Assembly (NCBI RefSeq): GCF_014193285.1
Contig: NZ_JACHZE010000004.1
Span: forward strand, 248,001 to 312,000
From: Atlantibacter sp. RC6
GTDB lineage: Bacteria; Pseudomonadota; Gammaproteobacteria; Enterobacterales; Enterobacteriaceae
Direction: 5' to 3'
Length of the DNA: 64,000 nucleotides
Shown: positions 7,722 through 15,601 of the stretch, piece after piece
How the letters are laid out: each line of letters starts with the position of its first letter
How positions within the stretch are numbered: position 1 is the first letter of the stretch
Notes under the pieces: model-generated
What the model was told of the DNA's origin: nothing
Databases searched by the model: none
The model's input: the letters and a program-made list of their open reading frames with translations, nothing else
Made by a program: the position numbers and the translations under genes

Positions 7722-9684
7722 GCGTATATCCTTGCCTGGGCGAGTTAGGTTTGTTGGGAAATGCCAGTTTCAGTTGCTTCGAATCCACCATAGGCTTCAG
7801 GTAATTCTGACGGATACTCTGCGCCTTGCGCCCCAGTAATATTTCCATAACTGCGACAGACAAGTAGTGTCCATCGCACAATCTAATAAGAAGCTGTTCC
7901 ATCACAGCAGTATCCAACCGCCGTTGTTGACGCGCGGGAGCCGTCAACGCTTCAAGGATCTCTTTGAATTACTCGCTTAATTCGTCAAGATCATCAATGA
8001 AAGGCTTATCTAACAGATGGCTAATAAACCGCCCATGTTCATCCCTTCTCTGATGGCTATCTACTCTTCTATCGGTAGCGTTATGCGTTAAGTTAATGGC
8101 GCTATGCGTTAAGTCTTGTGCGTTATGCGTTAAGTCAGAGGCAGAGCTTAACGCATTAGCAAACACCTCTTCTGGAGAGGGCAACGCCATACCCGGCAGA
8201 CTGTATGATTTATCTCGTTTTTCGCCACTGGCGATAAGAAAACCTTTATCCACTAACTTTGGAAACGCCAGGGTTACATCACGAGAATGCCGGGTCGTTA
8301 ACTGGCAGACTCTCTCATGATTCACCCAACCTTCTGTCGCCGTCGTAATCACGATCATTCGTTCCAGTTCATCAAGCTGATAAAACCGCTCGCCAAACAA
8401 TGTATTGAGGCGGTCTGTCACTTCTTGTGATACCAGGCTTATCATGGACAGTTCAAGCAGCGTTTGTTCTGAAGGCTCCGTTTTTTCATATAACTTTGGT
8501 GTGCGCCAGTTTGCCCATTTCCAGCCACTCATAATTTTGGGAACACCAGAACCTGCACGCTCGCCCGCACCGATCATTAAAAACATTTGATGCATTCGAC
8601 GATTACGACAATCACTTTCCCCGCCTTTAACGGCAATGTCCGGGGGAATTCGCATCAATCCAGGGTTACGAAAGCCGAAAAGATCCGGGCGCCTGACCAC
8701 TAAAATAGAGCTTCGACCGGTATAATCAGCATGAACCAGTGTGTTTACAAGCGCTTCGCGGATAGCCTCATGAACTTTTGTTTCATCCAGACGAATGCCG
8801 TCCTGTAATTCAAAAGGTACCTTCAGATCGGTGATGAGTTTTCGATATGTCCGACGATAAAAATCGAAGACATTGCCTGACCATGATCCATCAGGATAGA
8901 TACGATCGATCCAGCGAGAATCAGGTTGCACATCATCCCGTTCACGATAATCGACGAAATAATTTGGCACAGCATCCTGAATGGCGTTCCAGGAACCAAA
9001 CATCAAAATACCGGCAAGAGTGACCCCTTCCTCTCCGCTCTGACGATTCTTTCGCCAACCACCTATATTCCAGAATAAATCGATCAGCTCCAGTTCCAGC
9101 CACGGATGCTGAGGCTTAGCAATAGCAAAGAGATTCCGGTATGCACGTAAACTATTCTGATCGATATCACTGAAGTCAAACCCGACAAGGATTTTATCAT
9201 CGCGACTATCCTCAACCTGCTCGGCCAACATTCTTTTGATTTGCTCTTCCGAACAATGGCAGTCCCCTTCATGGCGTCGGATATATGTCTCCGTCATGGG
9301 CTGATTGTTAAGATAGACCGGCTTTTGCTCGCGCCTTGCGGCAGGGATCTCAATAACAATAATCGATTTATTATCAATACTTATTATCTGAACCGAATGC
9401 TCGGTTAATAAGTTGACGTTAACCTTCTTTTTGTTATTTACAATATCAAACAACTGCTTAGTAACAGTGGCAATATCGCTGATCCCTTCAATGATAAAGA
9501 TTCCTTTCTTTTCTCTGACGCCCAAAACAACATAACCTCCACGGGTATTCGCCATTGCACTGTATGTACGCCAAAAATCCTCCGGGAGCTTACCTTTTCC
9601 CTCTGCTCCCTGCGCCAACTTAAATTCAAGCTCAACCGATTCAGAAAGTGTTTGTAAATCCACCAGGTCATTGACAGGAAACAT
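7702..9684 (-). pseudogene. AlbA_2/RecG-like ATP-binding protein, interrupted by an in-frame TAA
   Basis: The first 571 codons (9684 to 7972) encode an AlbA_2 (Schlafen-type) DNA-binding domain near residues 15-135. A GHKL-like ATP-binding part follows (about 300-400, with EALVNTLVHADY), then a winged-helix region. The frame meets TAA at 7969-7971 and then continues without shift for 88 more codons to TGA at 7702-7704. That tail ends in a pattern (a YLKPMV-type stretch, then YP/FP-x-KPN and Y) typical of the full-length C-terminus of this family. A single change such as CAA to TAA would explain it. The gene is AT-rich beside GC-rich neighbours, which suggests acquisition. Readthrough or a functional truncated protein is possible. 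Confidence 0.75.
8078..8140. repeat. three 21-bp tandem repeats inside the AlbA_2-family gene
   Basis: Units begin at 8078, 8099 and 8120 and share the core GCGTTATGCGTTAAGT with few changes. The period is a multiple of three, so the frame is kept. On the minus strand each unit encodes a heptapeptide of the form (D/N)LTH(N/S)A plus one residue. The repeats sit in a low-complexity linker between the winged-helix part and the C-terminal tail. Confidence 0.85.
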
Positions 9685-9945
9685 AATTAATCTGGCACCT
9701 GTTTAATTTAACCATCCAGAAAGAGATAAGGATAACCAGGGCGAATATCTGACTGTATAAACAAGATAAAAAGCCCGGGGTGCATCCGGAAATTTCAGCC
9801 TACGTCCAGAACTCATACCACCCAAGCCTACACAGGGGGAATAAAAATTTTATTTATCAGTAAATTATGAGAAAAAAACTTAGCTATATGGTTGGGATTA
9901 TTGCATTAGGAAGGTGATAAAGAATGAATATTGCTTCGCTTGACT
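9685..9945. other. intergenic region upstream of the AlbA_2-family gene
   Basis: This AT-rich stretch should hold the promoter of the minus-strand gene, but no clear -35/-10 pair stands out. A 16-codon ATG frame at 9867-9917 (starting MRKKLSYM) is too short to call a gene. Nothing else is recognised before the tRNA-like repeats begin at 9946. Confidence 0.4.
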
Positions 9946-9982
9946 TGCCCCCGGAGGTTCAAATCCTCGGAAGCTCAGATGC

Positions 9983-10014
9983 AAAAAACCCGCAGTTTTC
10001 ACTGCGGGTTTTCA
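9983..10014 (-). terminator. terminator-like hairpin of the truncated tRNA copy
   Basis: The stem AAAACCCGCAG/CTGCGGGTTTT sits just downstream of the partial tRNA 3' end on the minus strand. It matches in position the terminator of the intact proK gene, which supports a duplication that included the terminator. Confidence 0.7.
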
Positions 10015-10150
10015 AATTTGGTCGGTGATAGAGGATGACTCGCCGCTGTGCGGCTCGCCCTGCGGGCCGTTGCTGCGCAACGTTGTCTCGCTGCGCTCGA
10101 CTCGAACCTCCTGCCCCCGGAGGTTCAAATCCTCATTGACCCCGGAAAGC

Positions 10151-10182
10151 AAAAAACCCAACCTTGCGGTTGGGTTTTTCAA
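10151..10182 (-). terminator. proK terminator
   Basis: An AAAAAACCCAACC/GGTTGGGTTTTT hairpin lies 5 bp beyond the CCA end of the tRNA on the minus strand, with a T run in the transcript direction. It is a standard tRNA gene terminator. Confidence 0.88.
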
Positions 10183-10186
10183 AATT

Positions 10187-10263
<77 letters not shown>

Positions 10264-10352
10264 AATTGCGGGGCGCATCTTACTGCCGCGCACCCCAACC
10301 GTCAATCCCTTAATCAAAAAAAGCCATCCGATCGGCTGAAAAGCCAGCAACC

Positions 10353-12029
10353 TTACTTCCCTTCCGGGACGTGACACCAGTTGTTGTTCTCATTGATGCC
10401 GCCGTTCGGCGAGGTGTAGCCCAGGCAGCCCATGATGGTATCGTACAGCTCCACGTGGCGGCGCGGCACTTTCATCTCCGCTTGCTGCTTGAGGTGCTGG
10501 AACGAACGCTGGTGATCCGGGCTCTCCAGATATTTGTCCGACATCCATACCATCATCGGCACGCGGAACTGCTCCGGCGGTGCGATGTTGCGTGGCGTAC
10601 CGTGCAGATGCTCTTTCTCGTTGATGGATTCGCCGTGATCCGCCGCGTAAAACACAATCGCTTTCTTATCACGCAACTGGTCGATCACTTTATCGATAAA
10701 GCTGTCGACGTAAAGCACGGTGTTGTCGTATGCGTTAATCAACTGCTGTTTGCTGCAATCTTTATCGATGCCCATGCATTCAGGCTGGAACGTCGCGTAA
10801 TCGCGGGTATAACGCTGGAAATAGTTATAATGCGACCCCTTGGTATGCAGAATAATCATGTGTTTGCCGTTCGGGTGCCCGGCAAGGGAGTTCTGCATCT
10901 CGTTAACCAGCAGCATGTCGTCCACCTGCTTGCCACGGTTGCGCGGCTCCGCGCCAATCTGCTCGCGGTAGGCAATGTTATCCGCCATGGTGTTGCTGTA
11001 GAACCACAGTTCGCTTTGCATCGCCAGCACGTCGGCGCTAAAGCCTAACTGCTTCAGTACCGCAAACACGTTTTGCTCTTTCAGGGTACGCTGCGGGTTA
11101 TCTTCCGCGCCGCCCTCGCGCACAAACATACAGCGCAGCGAGAGCTTGGTCGCGGTGTCGCAGGAGTAACCCCGGAAGGCGACCAGATTCTTCTCTTTGG
11201 CGAGTTTCGGCGTGGTATCGCGTTGGTAACCCAGCATGCCCATGTGATCCCAGCGAGTGGTTTCACCGATGATAAACACCATGTAAGTGTCATCAATATC
11301 CGCAGGGGCCTGATAGCTGTACTTTTTCGCCGGGTTAATCAGCGATTTGTTGTCATTGGACTCATCCACTTGCGCCCAGGCATACAGCCCCAGCGCCGAC
11401 AGCCAGTTAGACGGCAGATAAGAGTTCGCCACTACGCCGCCGTAGCTCGGCATATCGACACCTGAGCTGCGTTCAACATTCTTTTGTTGCATATCCAGCA
11501 GACGAATCGGCGCCCACACCAGCAGGCCTGCCATAATCACTACGCCCGCGCTGCGCAGCCGGACGCCACGGGTGGTGAGTTGCTTCCATAACGTGTCATC
11601 GCAGCGGTTGAACCAGATCAGCCACAGCGGGACCGCGCTCACCAGCGCCATCCAGACGAAGAAGCCCCAGCCGACCACCTCTTTGGATAAATCAATATCC
11701 GTGGTCATCACCGAGGCGATAATCCCGTAGCCAATCACCACATTCAGGAAGGTCATGTAGTAGCTGGCGCCGGACGAGAATAAAACAATCAACGTGGTAA
11801 GGACTTTCCACGCGCGCCGTCCCAACAGCGACAGGATGCGCAACAGGAAAAAGGTGACTAATACCGTGCCGACCAGCTCCACGACGGCTGAAATTCCTTT
11901 TATGGCGGTAAAGTTTTGAGCGTATCCGTCAAAGCGACGGATAAAAACCGCGCAGTTTAAAAACAGGCCGATGTAGACCGCGATCAGAAAACTCAGCTTC
12001 TGATGCGACATCGAATTCAGGTATTTCAT
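10353..12029 (-). CDS. eptB: Kdo2-lipid A phosphoethanolamine 7''-transferase
   Basis: EptB moves phosphoethanolamine from phosphatidylethanolamine to the outer Kdo residue of lipopolysaccharide at the periplasmic face of the inner membrane. The 558-residue protein has about five N-terminal membrane helices and a C-terminal periplasmic sulfatase-like domain. The catalytic-threonine motif GETTRWDHMGMLG is present, as are the metal-site stretches AADHGESI and HGTPRN. The start MKYLNSMSHQKL at 12029 aligns with E. coli EptB and has AGGGGC upstream; an upstream ATG at 12098 was rejected. Position beside proK is conserved. In E. coli the sRNA MgrR represses it; that gene is not in this window. Confidence 0.95.
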   Translation of the reverse strand: MKYLNSMSHQKLSFLIAVYIGLFLNCAVFIRRFDGYAQNFTAIKGISAVVELVGTVLVTFFLLRILSLLGRRAWKVLTTLIVLFSSGASYYMTFLNVVIGYGIIASVMTTDIDLSKEVVGWGFFVWMALVSAVPLWLIWFNRCDDTLWKQLTTRGVRLRSAGVVIMAGLLVWAPIRLLDMQQKNVERSSGVDMPSYGGVVANSYLPSNWLSALGLYAWAQVDESNDNKSLINPAKKYSYQAPADIDDTYMVFIIGETTRWDHMGMLGYQRDTTPKLAKEKNLVAFRGYSCDTATKLSLRCMFVREGGAEDNPQRTLKEQNVFAVLKQLGFSADVLAMQSELWFYSNTMADNIAYREQIGAEPRNRGKQVDDMLLVNEMQNSLAGHPNGKHMIILHTKGSHYNYFQRYTRDYATFQPECMGIDKDCSKQQLINAYDNTVLYVDSFIDKVIDQLRDKKAIVFYAADHGESINEKEHLHGTPRNIAPPEQFRVPMMVWMSDKYLESPDHQRSFQHLKQQAEMKVPRRHVELYDTIMGCLGYTSPNGGINENNNWCHVPEGK

Positions 12030-12279
12030 GTAAAGCCCCTGGGACAGGTACAAAATTCTCTGACCCGTTACCGGGCGTCGAGTTCTAATAACCAACAATG
12101 CACCAGCAAAACGGGAAGATTCCTGGTGAGAGCGCGGCTAGTAGACCATAACGCTACGTAAAAGTTGTGCGGAGTTAGCATTCAGGCGATGAATTTACAA
12201 ATTAATGCTACTGAATTCTCATCTCCAGACTGTTTTTTTCTTAAAAATCGTCTACCTGGGAAGGGTGAAGCGAGAACAT

Positions 12280-12314
12280 AAAAAAAGCCGCGCTTAAGCT
12301 TCAGCGCGGCTTTT
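12280..12314 (-). terminator. yhjX terminator
   Basis: The stem AGCCGCGCT/AGCGCGGCT is flanked by A's on one side and T's on the other, so it can work in both directions. It lies 15 bp after the yhjX stop. Confidence 0.87.
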
Positions 12315-12328
12315 AGCAGACCAATAAA

Positions 12329-13537
12329 TCAGGCGTGGGCGTGTTTGAGCACCTGACGCTGCGGCTGGCGGATAGTGGTGGAAAGCGCCAGCGAAACAAT
12401 CAGCAGCGCGAAGATCACGCAGAACGTGACGTAGAAGCCGCCGAACAGCGAGGCGATGGCGGAACCGCAAATGCTGCCGATGCCGAAGCCCAGGTAAATC
12501 ACGCCGTAATTTTTCGCCAGGTTGTTCAGGCCGAAGAACTCGCTGACCAGCGATGGATAAACGGTAATGGTGCCGCCGAAATTAAAGGCCACACAGGCGA
12601 TCGCGGCGAAGAAGGTCATTTCATTGAGCGGCGCGAACAGCAGCGCGGCCATGCCCACCAGGGAGATCATCTGGCCGAGGGTGATAACGCGGATACGCGA
12701 CATTTTATCGGACAGGATGCCCAGCACCAGACGGCCACTGAGGTTAGCGATAGAAATCACCGTCACGGCATTCGCGGCGGAAGCCACATCCAGGTTCACC
12801 AGGTTTTGGGCGATATCTTTCGCCACGCCAATCACGTACAGGCCGCTCATACAGGCGGTGAGGAACATGGTCGCCAGCATCCAGTACTGCGGTTTACGCA
12901 TGGATTCCGCGAGGGTGAAGTCGTTGCTGGTCACGCCGTTCACCGACTGAACCGGCTGGTTCGGCGCATCGGTCATCAGCATCGCGCCGCATACCACCAT
13001 CACCAGGGCAATCGCGCCCCAAATCATAAAGGTGTGCTCCAGGCCGACGCTGGCCAACAGGTGGCTGTCGATAAATTTAAAACCGAGGCTGCCAAGACCG
13101 TAAGCGCCGATAGAGAGCGCGGAGATCAGCCCTTTGCGCTCCGGGAACCACTTCACGCAGTTTGAGAGCGTCAGCAAATAGCCTGCGCCATCCGCCAACC
13201 CCACCAGCACCCCGGCGCTCAGCCACAGCATCATCAGGTTACTGGAGTGGGCGGTGAGGAAGAAACCCAGGCCGAGCAGCAGGCCGGAAGCGATGGTCAC
13301 GCGGCGCACGCCAAAACGCTCCTGTAATTTCCCGGCGACGGAAGACGAGATCGCCAGGCCAAGGCTCAACAGCCCGAAGGAAAACGCCACCTGGCTGATG
13401 GGCACATCCAGCTTTTCGGAAAGCGCGCTGTTAAACAGACTCCAGGTATAGACAGAACCCAGCGCAAACTGAGTCACGATAGTGCCGAAGAGGGTAAGCC
13501 AACGGGTACGATTTTGTAGGGCGTTCATGGCAGTCAT
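12329..13537 (-). CDS. yhjX: MFS transporter YhjX (pyruvate-inducible)
   Basis: The 402-residue protein is a 12-helix major facilitator almost identical in layout to E. coli YhjX. It shows stretches such as QFALGSVYTWSLFN, GLADGAGYLLTLSNCVKWFP and FNFGGTITVYPSLVSEFFGL. E. coli yhjX is the chief target of the YpdA/YpdB pyruvate-sensing two-component system. A role in transport linked to pyruvate is inferred from that. The promoter carries three YpdB-type boxes (13609-13660). The start at 13537 is kept, though an ATG three codons later is equally possible. A terminator follows. Confidence 0.93.
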   Translation of the reverse strand: MTAMNALQNRTRWLTLFGTIVTQFALGSVYTWSLFNSALSEKLDVPISQVAFSFGLLSLGLAISSSVAGKLQERFGVRRVTIASGLLLGLGFFLTAHSSNLMMLWLSAGVLVGLADGAGYLLTLSNCVKWFPERKGLISALSIGAYGLGSLGFKFIDSHLLASVGLEHTFMIWGAIALVMVVCGAMLMTDAPNQPVQSVNGVTSNDFTLAESMRKPQYWMLATMFLTACMSGLYVIGVAKDIAQNLVNLDVASAANAVTVISIANLSGRLVLGILSDKMSRIRVITLGQMISLVGMAALLFAPLNEMTFFAAIACVAFNFGGTITVYPSLVSEFFGLNNLAKNYGVIYLGFGIGSICGSAIASLFGGFYVTFCVIFALLIVSLALSTTIRQPQRQVLKHAHA

Positions 13538-13608
13538 CTCATCCAGAAAGGGAAAGTTATCTGCCTGTAAGCCTAACGAAAGCCCTTGCTGCCAGGGGGG
13601 AAAACGCC

Positions 13609-13660
13609 ATGAAGTGCCGTAAGAACGGAATGAACTGCCGCGAGACGGGAATGAAACGCC
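13609..13660 (-). promoter_or_regulatory. three direct-repeat YpdB-type boxes upstream of yhjX
   Basis: On the minus strand, from far to near, the boxes are GGCGTTTCAT (13651-13660), GGCAGTTCAT (13630-13639) and GGCACTTCAT (13609-13618). They are separated by exactly 11 bp each, so the period is 21 bp, two helical turns. E. coli YpdB binds two GGCATTTCAT repeats spaced by 11 bp in front of yhjX. The third box is extra. Confidence 0.78.
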
Positions 13661-13702
13661 TTGTATTCCATTCCCGCCCCGCGTCTGGAAAGCAGATCCT
13701 CG

Positions 13703-14416
13703 TTAAAAACGGGCATTCACCCCGAGGTTATAGGACGTCATATCCCCGGCCATAATCCCTTCGGACTGAGAAAACGACGCATAGGCCGCGAGATTTTTAT
13801 TCAACGGCATATCGGCGCCCACCGTGACATCCATCCAGTTGCCATATTGATTCGCCGCAGGAACGGCATGCATCCCCGACTGGGATTTCCAGACGTTTTC
13901 ACCGTACTGCTGGTTGTAGCTCACCTGCGCCCACGGACGCACGTAGCCGAATGACGAATCAACCCGCCAGCCGAGGGTGCTGACGCTGGCATGCCAGAGC
14001 CGATCCGCGTCACCCGATCGCGAAATGCTGTCGCCATAATCATTAAACATCGACGCGGTGCTGCCGTCCCAGTGCCAGGACGCGACCGGCCCGGTGGTCA
14101 CATTTTTGTAGACCGGGATCGCCAGCCCGACACCCAGCGTCGACGGCTGCGTGGTGGTGCTGTTTTGTGATGAAGTAATAAGGTTAAAGCCTGACGAATA
14201 GGCCATATCCAGCGGCGCGTTCAGGCGTTCCGCCAGGATGTCGTTGTAATCGGGTTGGTGATCGCTGTCCCATGTATAGCGCTCAAACGTATTACTTTCA
14301 GGGTCATCAACGCTATATTCTTGCTGCCAGGCGAAAGCACCTTGTGAATAAATGCAACACGCAAAAATCGCCACACTGCTTAACGTGCGGCGGCCACTAC
14401 CTATAGTTGTCATCAT
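13703..14416 (-). CDS. yhjY: outer-membrane beta-barrel protein YhjY
   Basis: The 237-residue protein has a signal peptide ending near residue 29 (SQGAFA-WQ). After it comes an autotransporter-type beta-barrel with alternating aromatic strands, ending in the terminal phenylalanine (VNARF) needed for outer-membrane insertion. Length and position next to yhjX match E. coli YhjY, a predicted autotransporter-barrel protein of unknown function. There is no long passenger domain. It is transcribed away from tag, with a shared 178-bp divergent promoter region. Confidence 0.88.
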   Translation of the reverse strand: MMTTIGSGRRTLSSVAIFACCIYSQGAFAWQQEYSVDDPESNTFERYTWDSDHQPDYNDILAERLNAPLDMAYSSGFNLITSSQNSTTTQPSTLGVGLAIPVYKNVTTGPVASWHWDGSTASMFNDYGDSISRSGDADRLWHASVSTLGWRVDSSFGYVRPWAQVSYNQQYGENVWKSQSGMHAVPAANQYGNWMDVTVGADMPLNKNLAAYASFSQSEGIMAGDMTSYNLGVNARF

Positions 14417-14594
14417 TATGCGACTCCAGAAAGAGCCAAAATCCGGCGTTTTTTATTTTTTTGCCTGAGTGAAGGCTTGTTACCCGAATAATTTGCGCAA
14501 CTGTGGCTTGAATTATGAAGGGTATAGCCCTGAATTAACTATTGTCTTTTTCACTCAGACGTCAAGTAGGGTTAAACAAAAAGAGGGATATTTT

Positions 14595-15158
14595 ATGCAG
14601 CGTTGTGGATGGGTGACCCAGGACCCCCTGTATCTTGCGTATCACGATAACGAGTGGGGCGTTGCGCAAACCGATAGTCAGAAACTGTTTGAAATGATCT
14701 GCCTGGAAGGGCAGCAGGCCGGGCTCTCGTGGATTACAGTGCTGAAAAAGCGCGAAAACTATCGGCGCTGCTTTCACCAGTTCGACCCTGCTGCCGTTGC
14801 GCAAATGCAGGCTGAAGACGTAGAAACGCTGCTTCAGGACGCGGGTATTATTCGCCATCGCGGTAAAATCGAAGCCATTATTAACAACGCAAGGGCCTTT
14901 CTGGCGATGGAAGCCAACGGCGAACCTTTTTCTAAGTTCGTCTGGTCGTTTGTCGATAACACGCCCCAGGTGACACGGGCTGCCGCCCTGAGCGAAATCC
15001 CCACCACCACCCCCGCGTCGGATGCGCTTTCCAAAGCGCTGAAAAAACGTGGCTTTAAGTTTGTGGGTTCCACCATTTGTTATTCGTTTATGCAGGCTTG
15101 CGGGCTGGTGAATGACCACGTGACCGGCTGCCTCTGCCATCCGGAGAATCACACATGA
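14595..15158 (+). CDS. tag: 3-methyladenine DNA glycosylase I
   Basis: Tag removes 3-methyladenine from alkylated DNA as the first step of base excision repair. The 187-residue protein has the zinc ligands Cys4 and His17 near the N-terminus and a matching His/Cys pair in NDHVTGCLCHPE at the C-terminus. Glu38 (ICLEGQQAG) is the base-recognition residue. The start MQRCGWV at 14595 follows an AGAGGG site; the open frame runs upstream to 14469, but those residues are not family-like. The stop overlaps the yiaC start by 4 bp. Confidence 0.96.
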   Translation: MQRCGWVTQDPLYLAYHDNEWGVAQTDSQKLFEMICLEGQQAGLSWITVLKKRENYRRCFHQFDPAAVAQMQAEDVETLLQDAGIIRHRGKIEAIINNARAFLAMEANGEPFSKFVWSFVDNTPQVTRAAALSEIPTTTPASDALSKALKKRGFKFVGSTICYSFMQACGLVNDHVTGCLCHPENHT

Positions 15159-15601
15159 TCCGTGAATTCCAGCCCTCCGATCTGCCTGCGCTGCTCAACG
15201 TCTGGCTGGAGAGCACCACTGCGGCGCACCCGTTTATCGATCCGCTCTACTGGCAGCAAAGCCTGCCGCTGGTGCGCGACAGCTACCTGCCGGACGCGCA
15301 GACCTGGGTTTACCTGGAAAATGAACAATTGCTGGGATTTATCAGCGTGATGAACGCGTCGTTTGTCGGGGCGCTGTTTGTGGCGCAACATGCGGCGGGG
15401 CGCGGGATCGGCAGCGCGCTGCTGAATGAGGCGAAGCGGCACTACGCCGCGTTAAGCCTTGAGGTGTATCAGAAAAACACCGTGGCGGTGAATTTTTACC
15501 ACCACCACGGTTTTCGTATTGAAGACAGCGCCTGGCAGGACGAGACTCAACATCCGACCTGGATTATGCACTGGCAGGCGGATCAAACGCCGTCACGCTA
15601 A
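15155..15601 (+). CDS. yiaC: GNAT acetyltransferase YiaC
   Basis: The 148-residue protein is a GNAT-fold N-acetyltransferase. The acetyl-CoA-binding P-loop is [12 protein letters not shown] near residue 89 and the downstream [16 protein letters not shown] is the typical second signature. E. coli YiaC is reported to be a protein lysine acetyltransferase. It is co-transcribed with tag (ATGA overlap). Its 3' end overlaps the convergent bisC gene by 38 bp. Confidence 0.93.
   Translation: MIREFQPSDLPALLNVWLESTTAAHPFIDPLYWQQSLPLVRDSYLPDAQTWVYLENEQLLGFISVMNASFVGALFVAQHAAGRGIGSALLNEAKRHYAALSLEVYQKNTVAVNFYHHHGFRIEDSAWQDETQHPTWIMHWQADQTPSR

Larger units (their letters stand above)
9946..10186. repeat. 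partial tRNA-Pro 3'-end duplications with terminators next to proK
   Basis: A direct repeat with a period of about 166-168 bp is visible. The block TGCCCCCGGAGGTTCAAATC plus CTC occurs at 9946-9968 and 10112-10134. The block TTTGGTCGGTGATAGAGGAT occurs at 10017-10036 and again at 10185-10204, where it is the 3' end of proK. Read on the minus strand, the first copy is a tRNA 3' end with CCA. Its T-arm (AGGAGGTTCGA-TC) is separated from the acceptor strand by about 60 bp of GC-rich inverted-repeat sequence (10037-10100). This looks like a broken second tRNA copy or the footprint of an integration event. Confidence 0.6.

Noticed and set aside
9755-9767. A LexA-like site (CTGTATAAACAAG) before the AlbA_2-family gene
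   Set aside because: Only one half fits; the second CAG half is missing and spacing is wrong.
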